Origin: Haloquadratum walsbyi J07HQW2
GTDB taxonomy: Archaea > Halobacteriota > Halobacteria > Halobacteriales > Haloferacaceae
DNA length: 64,000 nucleotides
Assembly (NCBI RefSeq): GCF_000415985.1
Contig: NZ_KE356561.1
Coordinates: 2,973,193-3,037,192 of the forward strand
Direction: 5' to 3'
The notes under the pieces are model-generated. The model made no database searches, was not told the origin of the DNA, and saw only the letters and a program-made list of their open reading frames with translations. The translations under genes were made by a program, and so were the position numbers. The first letter of the stretch is position 1; the number at the start of each line of letters is the position of its first letter. Below are positions 37,037 through 46,416 of the stretch, one piece after another.

Positions 37037-38209
37037 TCACCTATCAGCTCTATCATTGTTTTGCCGAATTTCGAGATTGTATTCCCTGATAAGTGCTGCA
37101 TTTTGAACTGCCTCCTCGCCTTCAAAAGCAGCTTGTTGAGTCTGGACATCCTCGGCACTAAACCCACTGTTTGCGTACGCGGTAGGTGAATCACGATTTC
37201 TATCTTCTCCACCATCAGATCCACTCGTCGAGATAGTTGCATTTTGTGTCTGTTGTCCCTCGCGAACACTTGTTTCCTCACCAAGAATTGAAGACCCATT
37301 CTGCAATCCAGAATATTCAGTTCTTTCACGATCACCAGCAATAGTTACCGTTGAGTCTGCTCCAAATTCATCAAGTGATAAATCAACAACTGCTAACTGC
37401 ACTGTTGCTCCGCTGAGAATCACAAGAATAACCACAGCCGTTGCAACCCGTCGCAGGTCGATTAGCCCAAGACTTGAGGCTTGATTAAGTCCAGTGAGCA
37501 CATTATCATATAATCGTTTGACAATTGTTGATTGCCGATTGGCTTCAGTTGCATCACGAGCGGTCCGCAAGGACTCCTGCAGTGATGGATTCGCGGCTGC
37601 AAACTGATCGACCAAGGGACGTCGGACTCGAATTCCAACCTCAATAGGAATAATGATTAATCCGACACCAACTCCAAGTACTGCTCCAGTCGCGATACTT
37701 GGTTCTGTAACTGCGATTCCAGCGATATCTTGAAGCACTGTCACGATTCCTGATGGTATCGGAACGCGAGCTGGGATCCCTGACGGAATCCCCACAAACA
37801 GTGAAATGGCATTTACAAGAAGTGTTGCAATAGCAGCGTCGACAACTGCATAAATAACTGCGATTTTGAGCCCTTCCTTGCGAATCTCACTGAGTGCGCG
37901 CTTGATCTGTTGTTGCTGGGTCTCTATGCCATCGCCAGGACGATTGTCGGGTGCCACATCAGTGGTCTCTGTATCTAAATTGTTACTCACCCCACCAGTG
38001 AGCGCATTAGTGTCTGTATTTACAGTTTTATCGGTCCTTTCATTACCAGTCGCTTGCGCTGAGTTTTCTGTGTCGACACCATCATCAGGATTCTCATCGA
38101 TTCCGAACGGATCGGAGTCGAAGTGCGCTGACTCAGGATCACCATTGTGATTCTCATTTCCATCTGTATGTTGATCCTGATCAACAGGTGGGTCGTTGTC
38201 GTCTGTCAT
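37037..38209 (-). CDS. Membrane protein of the vWA/MoxR block (DUF7502-like)
   Basis: A 390-residue protein. Residues 1-105 are Asp/Asn/Thr-rich and disordered. A helix QQIKRALSEIRKEGLKIAVIYAVVDA leads into membrane segments at about 117-137, 155-175, 183-203 and 258-280; the last 110 residues are polar and possibly extracellular, with repeated NAT/NGS sequons that could be N-glycosylated. The family has no known function; I associate it with DUF7502 from memory. It follows the coiled-coil gene by 58 bases on the same strand. Confidence 0.7.
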   Translation of the reverse strand: MTDDNDPPVDQDQHTDGNENHNGDPESAHFDSDPFGIDENPDDGVDTENSAQATGNERTDKTVNTDTNALTGGVSNNLDTETTDVAPDNRPGDGIETQQQQIKRALSEIRKEGLKIAVIYAVVDAAIATLLVNAISLFVGIPSGIPARVPIPSGIVTVLQDIAGIAVTEPSIATGAVLGVGVGLIIIPIEVGIRVRRPLVDQFAAANPSLQESLRTARDATEANRQSTIVKRLYDNVLTGLNQASSLGLIDLRRVATAVVILVILSGATVQLAVVDLSLDEFGADSTVTIAGDRERTEYSGLQNGSSILGEETSVREGQQTQNATISTSGSDGGEDRNRDSPTAYANSGFSAEDVQTQQAAFEGEEAVQNAALIREYNLEIRQNNDRADR

Positions 38210-38267
38210 GTAGTCAATAAATTCGTGTTAGATGGTTCGTGTAATGTAGTAGTCATACTATCTGATA

Positions 38268-38882
38268 TCACCGACATGCAGGTGGCTTATCACCCTCAAT
38301 AGCACGACAGGCATCATTAAGCCGCTCTCTGAGGAGCTGATTTTGATTCTCAAGCTCATCATTTCTACTTTCGAGACTTGAAACCTCACTTTGGAGATCT
38401 GAGACCTGCCCGTCAAGATCTGACACTTCATTTCGTAGATTTTCAGCCTCTGATTGGAGGTCATCAACCTCGCCTCGGAGGTTTTGATTAGTTGACTGGA
38501 GGTTTTGGACCCTTGATTCGAGCGAATTAGCCCGACGCTCTGCAGCTTGAAGATCTTGTTTTGCATTCGCGAGTTCAGTCTGTGTCTCTGACAGTTGCTG
38601 TTCGGTTTGTTGGAGATTTCCAGACACCTGTGACACGTCACCACGCGCTGTCTCTAATGATTCATTCAGCTCTTGTACTCTTTGTCTCGTTTCCTGTAGA
38701 TCCGTTCGAGCTTCTGATAGATCACTTCGAAGTTGTTCGTTTTGTGATTGAAGCTGACTGTTCTTTGTGTCAAGCCCCTCGACTGATTCTTGATAAAACA
38801 ACGTTGCTCCGGCAGTACCAGCAATAGTCAGACACAGTATCAGCACCAATCCAATATTAATTGATCGCCCAATTATACTCAT
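38268..38882 (-). CDS. Membrane-anchored coiled-coil protein
   Basis: A 204-residue protein. An N-terminal hydrophobic segment (residues 10-28) is an uncleaved anchor or signal. Residues about 36-190 are one long coiled coil of Gln/Glu/Leu heptads (repeated LQSxxxxLRxxxSDL patterns). It ends with a short Cys-containing tail (ACR). The rod would reach roughly 20 nm. Its start overlaps the stop of the 799-residue vWA gene by 4 bases, indicating translational coupling, so it probably works in the same envelope complex, as a spacer or tether. Confidence 0.82.
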   Translation of the reverse strand: MSIIGRSINIGLVLILCLTIAGTAGATLFYQESVEGLDTKNSQLQSQNEQLRSDLSEARTDLQETRQRVQELNESLETARGDVSQVSGNLQQTEQQLSETQTELANAKQDLQAAERRANSLESRVQNLQSTNQNLRGEVDDLQSEAENLRNEVSDLDGQVSDLQSEVSSLESRNDELENQNQLLRERLNDACRAIEGDKPPACR

Positions 38883-41278
38883 GTGAGTCCACTCTCCTGT
38901 CGCGTACGACCCTGGTATATTTGAACCCGCCGAATTACAACCTCAGTGACAAATACAATGAGTCCAAGGGTCACAAATACCCATCCCCATTGCTGTTCAA
39001 CATCACGAACTCGCGTTGATTGTTGACGTGCAAACTCTGCAATCTCAGCGGTATCACTCGGTTCAAATTGACGACCATCGGTTGATCTAACTGCGTCGCG
39101 CAGGGCTGGCGCCGTTCCAAACCCGGCATACTCAGCAGCATAATTTGCAGCATATGTCGCTCCACTGGCTTGTTTGAATCCCTGTGTCTCAGGGGTGACA
39201 CTTGCCCGATAAACGCCATCACGAACTGCGCGGAATGAGATTGATGCATCTGCTGGCGGAGCATCCCCACGATATGTAATTGTAGCTGGTGAGCCAACGC
39301 GAGTGTCCTCAGCGCCGGTTATCCCCGTTGTCTTTCGTTCTGGATTTCCGATTGCATAATTGACGGACTTCGTAACAAGCAATGAATCTGGTTCGTTGAG
39401 AAGTCCACCAAGACCGCCGCCCGACTGATATGTTGTGATGGTCGCAACACGTCCAAGTCCGTACCGCCATGCGGCGACTGCTGGATCCCCATTTGAGCCA
39501 GCAACAAGGAATGTTCCTCCAGGGCGAACAGATACATCATTTACTTGATCAGGGGTCGCTGTCACTTCAGTACCACTCGTGATGAAATGTCCTGAATCAA
39601 CGATTGTCAACCCTTCCCCGTCAAATTGCCGACCACTTCCGCCGAATAAAATCCGAAGACGGTCGGTCTCATTCGCCTGGAAGTATGTCCCGCCAGAAAT
39701 ATCGGCAATTTGTTGCAGTAGCGGCTCATTTACACGCTGTCCTGCGCCGACAGTAATCACGCGCACTCCTTGTCTTCCAAGTGACTCCGCAACAACCGTT
39801 GCCCGACTTTGAGCGTCAACACCATCACTGATGAGTATGACTGTCCCGCGCTGTCCATTGAGCATCTCCTCTGCACCACGGAGCCCATTCGCGATATTTG
39901 TCCCCCCACCGGCGCGAAGCTGTCGAATACGTTGACGTGTTGCATCGCGATTTTCAGTGAGCTGCTTGAGCTCAGATACCGCATATGCTTGTCGTCTGAA
40001 CCCAACGACTCCAACACCTGTTGAGTCACCTAACTGATCAAGTGCGCTGAGTGCGACTGCTTTTTGAATTTGCATTCCACTTCCAGTACTTCCGGACGCA
40101 TCGATTGCGAGTACAACACGTGCGCTCCCTGGCGTTCCCTCACCAACTTGGACTGGAAGTATCGTCCCAATTGATGATGAATCATATCCACCACCCTCGA
40201 AGCCATTTGGACCTCCAACCATGAGGAGACCATTTCCATCGATAACGAATCGTTGGAGTCGCTCCACATTCCCAAGATCATCTGCTGCCGTATCCTGAAC
40301 GACAACCGCATAGTAAGGATCCAATGTTTCAGGGACTTCATTAGCCGTTTCAACGGTATACAACTGCTGGAGATATGATTGTAGTGGGTAGTCTTGTTGT
40401 GAAACGTACAATATTGTTGGTTTTTCAACAACACGGACTGTTGAGCGAGCGATGTTATTTTCCGAGTATGTGTCATCGCTTTCGATTGTCGCAGTAATCT
40501 CGTGTGCGCCAACCGACTCAAATGTATGCCTGACAGGAACGCGTCCAGTTCCGTTATCAAGCGTTTCCTCTGTAACCTGCTCACCATCGATACTGACTGT
40601 CACTGTCACTGGATCAGTCGCTTCGACACCACGAACTCTGGTTAGAATCTGAGTTTCAACACCAACACTCGTTTTCGATGGACCTGTGAGTGTGATATAT
40701 CGCTCAGTCTCTGTTGACTCGAATGTTACGCTACTGATGGTGGCATCGACTGACCGTGCGAATTCTGCGGTCGCTGATAATGATTGCCCATCGGTTGTCT
40801 GCCCATCGGAAACAACGACCACCGACCCATTCTCCTGAAGATTAGCAGCAACCCCATCACCAATCGGTGAGCGCTCTCCACGGGCAATCGTCGAAACAGT
40901 CGCTGGTATTCCTTCATCTTCAATTCCTTCAACTAATTCTTCCGTTTGATTTGGACCAACAGCAGTGCTATTTGAACGATCGACAAGTAATGACACAGAT
41001 GGATCACCCGTCGTTTCCATCGTGATCACAGTGAACGGACCAGCAGCTGCAAGTATGAGTAATGCAATAACAATGATTCGCGATACAGCAAGGAGTCGCC
41101 GACTTCGAGCTGAGGCAGTCCCAGACGCACGGTACCGAATCAGTCCAATAATAACTACAACTGCAACCGGCAGGGCAATGAGCGCAAGCGGTCGATTAAG
41201 CCCAACACCGATATCACCGAACGACGTTCGAACAGCAAGCGGGGAAATATGAGTCAGTGTGCTGGTATATATCATCAT
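38879..41278 (-). CDS. Large vWA membrane protein with GATase-1-like domain
   Basis: A 799-residue protein. Membrane segments at about 30-47 and 65-85 and again near 765-785. Between them are beta-rich domains (about 190-285, Ig-like), a glutamine-amidotransferase-like fold (about 290-370: TILYVSQQDYPLQSYLQQL ... LLMVGGPNGFEGGGY), a vWA domain with intact metal site DASGSTGSG (about residue 391), and another beta domain. This layout matches large BatA/vWA partners of MoxR. The bulk is likely outside the cell. It overlaps the BatA-like gene upstream and the coiled-coil gene downstream by 4 bases each. Confidence 0.87.
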   Translation of the reverse strand: MMIYTSTLTHISPLAVRTSFGDIGVGLNRPLALIALPVAVVVIIGLIRYRASGTASARSRRLLAVSRIIVIALLILAAAGPFTVITMETTGDPSVSLLVDRSNSTAVGPNQTEELVEGIEDEGIPATVSTIARGERSPIGDGVAANLQENGSVVVVSDGQTTDGQSLSATAEFARSVDATISSVTFESTETERYITLTGPSKTSVGVETQILTRVRGVEATDPVTVTVSIDGEQVTEETLDNGTGRVPVRHTFESVGAHEITATIESDDTYSENNIARSTVRVVEKPTILYVSQQDYPLQSYLQQLYTVETANEVPETLDPYYAVVVQDTAADDLGNVERLQRFVIDGNGLLMVGGPNGFEGGGYDSSSIGTILPVQVGEGTPGSARVVLAIDASGSTGSGMQIQKAVALSALDQLGDSTGVGVVGFRRQAYAVSELKQLTENRDATRQRIRQLRAGGGTNIANGLRGAEEMLNGQRGTVILISDGVDAQSRATVVAESLGRQGVRVITVGAGQRVNEPLLQQIADISGGTYFQANETDRLRILFGGSGRQFDGEGLTIVDSGHFITSGTEVTATPDQVNDVSVRPGGTFLVAGSNGDPAVAAWRYGLGRVATITTYQSGGGLGGLLNEPDSLLVTKSVNYAIGNPERKTTGITGAEDTRVGSPATITYRGDAPPADASISFRAVRDGVYRASVTPETQGFKQASGATYAANYAAEYAGFGTAPALRDAVRSTDGRQFEPSDTAEIAEFARQQSTRVRDVEQQWGWVFVTLGLIVFVTEVVIRRVQIYQGRTRQESGLT

Positions 41279-43083
41279 AAATCACCTCGTCGCCGAAGTA
41301 GCACAACCTCTCCAATGACGACAGTGATTCCGCCAAGAATAATCATCCACCCAAGCGGACGAGGGACCTGTGACTCCTGCTCACGCGTCTGCGCGTCGAC
41401 ATCAGAGGATTGCTCATCAAGTGATTCAACTGTCACTGCTGACTCGGTTGCACTGTATAGCGATGCACCACGCTGAGACCCGCCAACAGAGTAAAATCCG
41501 GTCTGTTTGAGCGGGATAACTTGTCCCTCGATAGAATCACCATCTGGCGTCTCAACCGTGGTCACGTTCTCAAACTGTAACTGCGCACCTGTATTTTGAT
41601 TGATTGCTGATAACGGCTCACGCCCGGCAAGATAGAATATAGCACGTTTCCAGAAGACTGGATATTGGTAATTAAATCGAAACGGATCATTATCGACAAC
41701 GCTTCCATAATACAGTACTCGCCCGTTTGCTCGCCTTTCTGTCGCAAGGATCGGTGTTCCATCTGTCGTTTTCAAAAGCGATTGCCCTCCGGTTAATGAC
41801 CCAGATAAGTATGTCTCTGGTGGCGTGAATGCAATCCCTCGTGTAAGTTCACTTTGCTGTGATTGATCAAGGGTTGGATTTGATCCTGTCCCTCGTGGAT
41901 CAATTAATAGAAGATCACGATATGCCGCCGGTGGCGACTGTTGTGCGATAACGCCAACACCTCCACCATCGGCGAGAACATCACGCCCTGCTTCGACATT
42001 CCCCTCAAGAAGGCGTTCTGATTCAAGATCGCTATAAAGAATCACATCATAGTTTCTTTCAACCGCTGTCGGTGGCTGTGCAACCGTTAGTGATACTTCC
42101 TCAATAACAGACAATGCCGTCGTCAAGTAGTTATTCGGATCATTACTTAACAACAATACATCCACACGCTGGTCTGATGGCGCCGCAATATACGCGACAT
42201 CATCAATCGAAAAATCATCCCTTGGTGTCAGTTGAGCACGACCGCCACCAGCGGGGACTGGAAGCGTCACTCGCTGTACACCGCCAGGGGAAAATCTCAT
42301 CGATGTCTGAGTTGATCCAAGTGTGATAGTACGTGTGACTTCGCTGTCAGCAAAGTTCTGCACGGTTAGTGTTACATTTGATCGGCTGAATGACCGCGCG
42401 GTGATACCGACGTTTGACCCTCCACCATCAAATTGCTGAAGTGATACTTGTACACCACGTGCTTGCGCTGACTGCACAGCCTGACGCCAACGGTCACCTG
42501 CGAAGTCACTGAATACCGCAACCCGTGCGTTCTCCCCAGCAATAGCAGTGGCCCGTGAGATTGCTGCATTGAGATTTCCAGGCGCATCAGTCGGGCGTAA
42601 CTCTGCCAGTGTTGTCTGTACCTCTGATGCGCCGCCAGATCGAAGGACAACCGATGGTGTTGGTCCAGCAAAAATGACGGAATTAGTGCTGCTCGTGGTT
42701 CCTCTTGCAGCGGCTATCGCGGCTGCAAATCGCGTTCCATCGTCGGTATCAACTTGCATGCTTGCACTACCGTCGATTACAACTATTGTTTCAGACACAG
42801 TCTGTGACTCTGCAACAGAGATATATGGTCCAGCGACTGATACTGCAAGCAAGACAACGACAAGAATCTGCAGCAGCAATAACAGATTCCGCTTGAGTCG
42901 GTCAAACAGTGGTCGCGAGGCGTCTTGTTGTGTATCTTCAAATAACAGCTCAACCGTCGGCAGCTCAACACGACGTGGATCCGGCTGAATGAAATAGACA
43001 ATGAGAATTGGTATGAGTGCTGCAAGCGCCAGGAGCCCTATTGGCGCAAGAAAAACATCCGGAAGTACCATATTGCGATTCAT
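41275..43083 (-). CDS. BatA-like vWA membrane protein
   Basis: A 602-residue protein, first gene of the same-strand block. The N-terminal BatA signature is visible: a helix, then IQPDPRRVELPTVELLFED, then a second helix near residues 66-86. A vWA domain with DGSAS (Asp104, Ser106, Ser108) follows, then beta domains and a C-terminal membrane helix with an RRRGDL end. The start may be Met1 or Met5 (MVLPDVFLAPIG). The metal site should bind Mg and a ligand. It overlaps the 799-residue vWA gene by 4 bases. A TATA-like caaaatatg lies about 55 bases upstream. Confidence 0.87.
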   Translation of the reverse strand: MNRNMVLPDVFLAPIGLLALAALIPILIVYFIQPDPRRVELPTVELLFEDTQQDASRPLFDRLKRNLLLLLQILVVVLLAVSVAGPYISVAESQTVSETIVVIDGSASMQVDTDDGTRFAAAIAAARGTTSSTNSVIFAGPTPSVVLRSGGASEVQTTLAELRPTDAPGNLNAAISRATAIAGENARVAVFSDFAGDRWRQAVQSAQARGVQVSLQQFDGGGSNVGITARSFSRSNVTLTVQNFADSEVTRTITLGSTQTSMRFSPGGVQRVTLPVPAGGGRAQLTPRDDFSIDDVAYIAAPSDQRVDVLLLSNDPNNYLTTALSVIEEVSLTVAQPPTAVERNYDVILYSDLESERLLEGNVEAGRDVLADGGGVGVIAQQSPPAAYRDLLLIDPRGTGSNPTLDQSQQSELTRGIAFTPPETYLSGSLTGGQSLLKTTDGTPILATERRANGRVLYYGSVVDNDPFRFNYQYPVFWKRAIFYLAGREPLSAINQNTGAQLQFENVTTVETPDGDSIEGQVIPLKQTGFYSVGGSQRGASLYSATESAVTVESLDEQSSDVDAQTREQESQVPRPLGWMIILGGITVVIGEVVLLRRRGDL

Positions 43084-43197
43084 GCAATCTGACGGTATTC
43101 ATCTTTCGTCACCAACATGCTATGACTGCTCTATCATATTTTGTTCTGGTGTAGTAATGCAGCTAATCGATGAATCAATGAAACTCAGTATACATAT

Positions 43198-43890
43198 TCA
43201 GACACCGAGAGCATCACACATCTTGGTGAGGGTCTCGACTGTCAGATGCGGGTCAGGACCGAACGGCTCAGATGGTCTCTCTTTCCGGTCAACCCAAACT
43301 GCCTGTGCACCGGCATGTACAGCGCCAACAACGTCAAACCATCCTGCAGTGGCATGCACGATTGCATCAATCGGCGTGCCAGTCCGAGCTGCGCCATGTT
43401 GATACAATTCCGCAGCAGGCTTGAATGTCGATACCTCTGCAGCACTGATTGTCCCGGATATACTATCCCCAATTCCGGTGTGTTCGACCATTGTAGATAA
43501 CATCTCGGGGTTCCCATTTGATAGAACATAACAGCTATACCCGGCTGCATCAAGTCGACTGATACTATCACGCACGTCATCAAAAACATCAAGCTCATGA
43601 TATACAGCAAGGATTTCATCGCGCTCACTTGATGATAGCGCAACATCGTGCGCATCAAGTGCATATTGAAGTGCGTCTCGATTCACTTCATAAAATGGCT
43701 GATATGCGTCAATCTGATTTGCAACAAAGGTGTATGCAAGTGAGCGCGATCGCCATAATTGTGAGATTGGTCTTGGATTTTCAACGCGCTCTTTGAGCGC
43801 TTGCTCAGCCGCCTCAACATCGACCAGTGTGCTATACGAATCAAATGTTACCGTCTGAATACGGTCAGGATCAAACTCTGTTGACATCAT
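43198..43890 (-). CDS. HAD superfamily, (S)-2-haloacid dehalogenase-like hydrolase
   Basis: A 230-residue HAD protein. The nucleophile is Asp17 in TFDSYSTLVD, with Ser where most relatives have Gly. Motif II is VLSNGNPEML, motif III Lys is in TFKPAAELYQ, and the final block ATAGWFDVVGAVHAGAQAVWVDR matches the haloacid dehalogenase subgroup. These enzymes hydrolyse 2-haloalkanoates; many so annotated have other small substrates. It is a stand-alone gene. Confidence 0.85.
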   Translation of the reverse strand: MMSTEFDPDRIQTVTFDSYSTLVDVEAAEQALKERVENPRPISQLWRSRSLAYTFVANQIDAYQPFYEVNRDALQYALDAHDVALSSSERDEILAVYHELDVFDDVRDSISRLDAAGYSCYVLSNGNPEMLSTMVEHTGIGDSISGTISAAEVSTFKPAAELYQHGAARTGTPIDAIVHATAGWFDVVGAVHAGAQAVWVDRKERPSEPFGPDPHLTVETLTKMCDALGV

Positions 43891-43940
43891 CTATATACTA
43901 ACAGCCATATCGAAAGAGCCTGGTGGCACTGTTTAAGCCC

Positions 43941-44156
43941 TGTAGGCTAAGTCCCATTCCTCAAGAAGCGATCTGAGATAGCGGTGGGCTATTGTTTAGA
44001 GATAACTACGCTAAAGATTGCACTGCCCGCAGAGGTAACTACTAATTAAATATACTATCCACAAATTACTGATAAGAGCAAGATTATCTAAATTCAAGAG
44101 TAAAATGCCTTTCTCAAGGAGCGAACGAAGTGAGCGAGTAAGTCGGGGTAGTTCAC
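43941..44156 (+). mobile_element. MITE-like derivative of element C
   Basis: The left end taggctaagtcccattcctc and the right end ctcaaggagcgaac...gtagttcac repeat both ends of element C around only about 130 bases of AT-rich, non-coding sequence. It has no genes and could only move in trans. Confidence 0.65.
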
Positions 44157-44207
44157 ATTGATACAAGGACAGTTTCGTGGCTATTTTGTCACTATATTAT
44201 TCTGATT

Positions 44208-45089
44208 CTAGCTAAGTCGGGTCTGTCGCCATGATTCAAGATCAGGCGTTTGATTGAACGTATAGATGTGGACACCACGGATGTTATAATACTCATCTTC
44301 GACATACGGGGAAAGTCCATCAATGAGGTCATTCGGTTTATATACTCCTCGTGAGCCGACGAGCTGTCGAACAAACTCGAAAATACCAGTTGTCTTTCGA
44401 AGGAACTTGATTGAATCGCCAACTCCGACCTTCTGTGAGATCTGGAGGAGTTTTTGATAGTTCATCACACCAGGAATACCAATCTCAATCGGGAGATCAA
44501 CCCCACGTTCACGGGTAGATTCAACCCACTCGAGAATTGTCTCTGGATCATAACACAACTGTGTCACGACATATGTCGCATGTGGCGCCTTCCGATCCAT
44601 CGCCGTCGCAAGTTCTTCTTCTCCGATAAAATCATGTCCTTCGGGATAACCTGTAATTCCAATCTCTTCAAATGAGTGTGGAAGCTCATCAAGTGCCTCT
44701 AATAGGTCGTATGCAGACGTGAACTCGCCAGCGGGCTCTTCCCTGTCTCCACCTGGAATAAACACGTCGCTAACGCCGGCATCGCTGAGCCGTTCTGCGA
44801 TTGACGCAAGCTGTGTCTTATCTTCGACATACCGTGCAGCAATATGTGGGACGACTTCATATCCTTGAACTGCTGCCTCCTCCGCACGCTCAACGGTCTG
44901 TTCAATGCCTAACTGCTGTGATGTTGTGATCGCGATGCTCGATCCGGCTGGCAGTGATTCCAGCTCGTCACCGAAGCTATCGAATGGCATCAACTCAAAC
45001 CGTGCCCCTCGCAGGAGATTGCTTACGCCATCTTGATCAACGGCGCTTTGCGCTCCAAGTGCCATGTTTGATACGTCATACATACTCAT
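44208..45089 (-). CDS. Methylenetetrahydrofolate reductase-like protein
   Basis: A 293-residue TIM-barrel flavoprotein of the MetF family. Supporting blocks: SSIAITTSQQLGIEQTVERAE, GYEVVPHIAARYVED, DVFIPGGDREEPAGEF, EIGITGYPEGHDFI, TYVVTQLCYDPE, IEIGIPGVMNYQKLLQIS. It would interconvert 5,10-methylene- and 5-methyl-tetrahydrofolate. That fits the nearby dimethylglycine/sarcosine-type demethylases, whose GcvT domains feed methylene groups to folate. Start may be 45089, 45083 or 45065 (MALGAQSAVD); I recall relatives beginning at MALG. A TATA-like box lies at 45121-45130. Confidence 0.85.
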   Translation of the reverse strand: MSMYDVSNMALGAQSAVDQDGVSNLLRGARFELMPFDSFGDELESLPAGSSIAITTSQQLGIEQTVERAEEAAVQGYEVVPHIAARYVEDKTQLASIAERLSDAGVSDVFIPGGDREEPAGEFTSAYDLLEALDELPHSFEEIGITGYPEGHDFIGEEELATAMDRKAPHATYVVTQLCYDPETILEWVESTRERGVDLPIEIGIPGVMNYQKLLQISQKVGVGDSIKFLRKTTGIFEFVRQLVGSRGVYKPNDLIDGLSPYVEDEYYNIRGVHIYTFNQTPDLESWRQTRLS

Positions 45090-45120
45090 ACTTCGCTTTA
45101 TGTGTGAGTTTACAAACCCA

Positions 45121-45130
45121 TTTATAAATA
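45121..45130 (-). promoter_or_regulatory. TATA box of the metF-like gene, straddling an IS junction
   Basis: tttataaata, about 36 bases before the ATG at 45089. The first half (tttat) is host sequence including the TTAT target; the second half (aaata) is the first bases of element H. The box is therefore partly made by the insertion. Confidence 0.5.
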
Positions 45131-45762
45131 CTAAGACGAATACCTGGCGTCGTCAGGCGCGGAATAAATCCGACAACCCACTCCACAATCCATCATCAAT
45201 CATCAATAGTAGGCTTGGATATGCTACCGTTCTCAGCCAGAACGGTCATTTAAAGCACAACTATCGTTTATTAGAGCGTTCTAGATGCTGGAAGTCCACC
45301 GCACCCACCGAGCGAACATTCTCAACCACTCACAGTCGCAGGTAGAGGAGATGCTCGACCAGCACGGGCACGGGTGGAGTGCCAGCAAGCTTTGGAATGT
45401 CGCTAAATACCACTCCCGCGAAGTGTGGAATCAAGCAGGTGAAATCCCCGATCCCGATCCCGATCACGGAGACCTCAAAGACGAGTTGAAGACCCACAAC
45501 GAGTACAACAGACTGCACAGTAAGTCCAGTCAGCGTGTTCTGGAGGAGCTCGCTGAAGCCTTCAACTCGTGGGACGGCTCCGACGACGATCGAGACAATC
45601 TGCCCGGCTACCGCAAACGCAATTACAGCGGTATCGAGGCGAAAGCCCACCCGGTTACGCGTGTGGATGAACCCGACAGCTGGGAATCTATCCACGCTCG
45701 TAGCCACGTCTGAGGTTAGATGTTTGTGTAACATTTAGCTGAGAGAATTCTAGATACTGACG

Positions 45763-46416
45763 ATGCCTCGTGGATTCGACCGGGAATGTACCAACGTCCA
45801 CAAACTCCAGTACCACTTCATCTGGTGTCCAAAGTACCGCAAGTCAGTACTCGGAGGCGAGGTACGCGGCCGTCTCGAAGAACTCATCGAGGAGAAACCC
45901 GACGAACTCGGATTGGAGACACTGGAGTTGGCGATTTGTCCCGACCACGTACATCTGTTCATCACGGGCGACCCGACACTTGCCCCGAACAAAATCATGC
46001 AACAGGTCAAAGCCTACTCATCACGTCAGCTTCGGGACGAGTTCGACTTTGGCTTGCCGTCGCTGTGGACGCGCTCGTACTTTGTCTCAGGTGCTGGCGA
46101 TGTATCCAGCGAAGTCATTGAGGAGTCCATCGACGCTCAAGCAAAACAGGTGAATAACCATGCAACAGACAGTCCAAACCACGGTGCGAGTCAAACTCCA
46201 CTCCACTCCACTCGCTCACCAACAGGAAATCTAACCTGCTCACCCGTGAATATGAGACGTTCCAGACGGCGGTCCACGGCGGAGACGGAGACGCCAACCT
46301 GTACTCGGCAACCGACCAGCAGGCGTCGAAGGTACAACAGCAGAAAGACCCCAATCCCGGTCCGGGACGGAACAACCCGTCGTCCTCCGAAACGACGTGT
46401 TCGATGTGTCTCATGA
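45763..46416 (+). CDS. tnpA: IS200/IS605 Y1 transposase TnpA, with read-through tail
   Basis: Residues 1-130 are a full Y1 HUH transposase: it opens near HKLQYHFIWCPKYRKSVL, has the metal-binding HUH motif in CPDHVHLF, and the nucleophilic tyrosine in MQQVKAYSSRQLRDEF. These enzymes cut and rejoin single-stranded element ends at hairpins. The frame then runs on for about 85 residues of Arg/Pro/Thr-rich sequence, which is out-of-frame tnpB; the normal stop, expected near 46155, is missed. The enzyme core looks intact, so it may mobilise other elements of the window in trans. Preferred biological end is near 46155. Confidence 0.85.
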   Translation: MPRGFDRECTNVHKLQYHFIWCPKYRKSVLGGEVRGRLEELIEEKPDELGLETLELAICPDHVHLFITGDPTLAPNKIMQQVKAYSSRQLRDEFDFGLPSLWTRSYFVSGAGDVSSEVIEESIDAQAKQVNNHATDSPNHGASQTPLHSTRSPTGNLTCSPVNMRRSRRRSTAETETPTCTRQPTSRRRRYNSRKTPIPVRDGTTRRPPKRRVRCVS

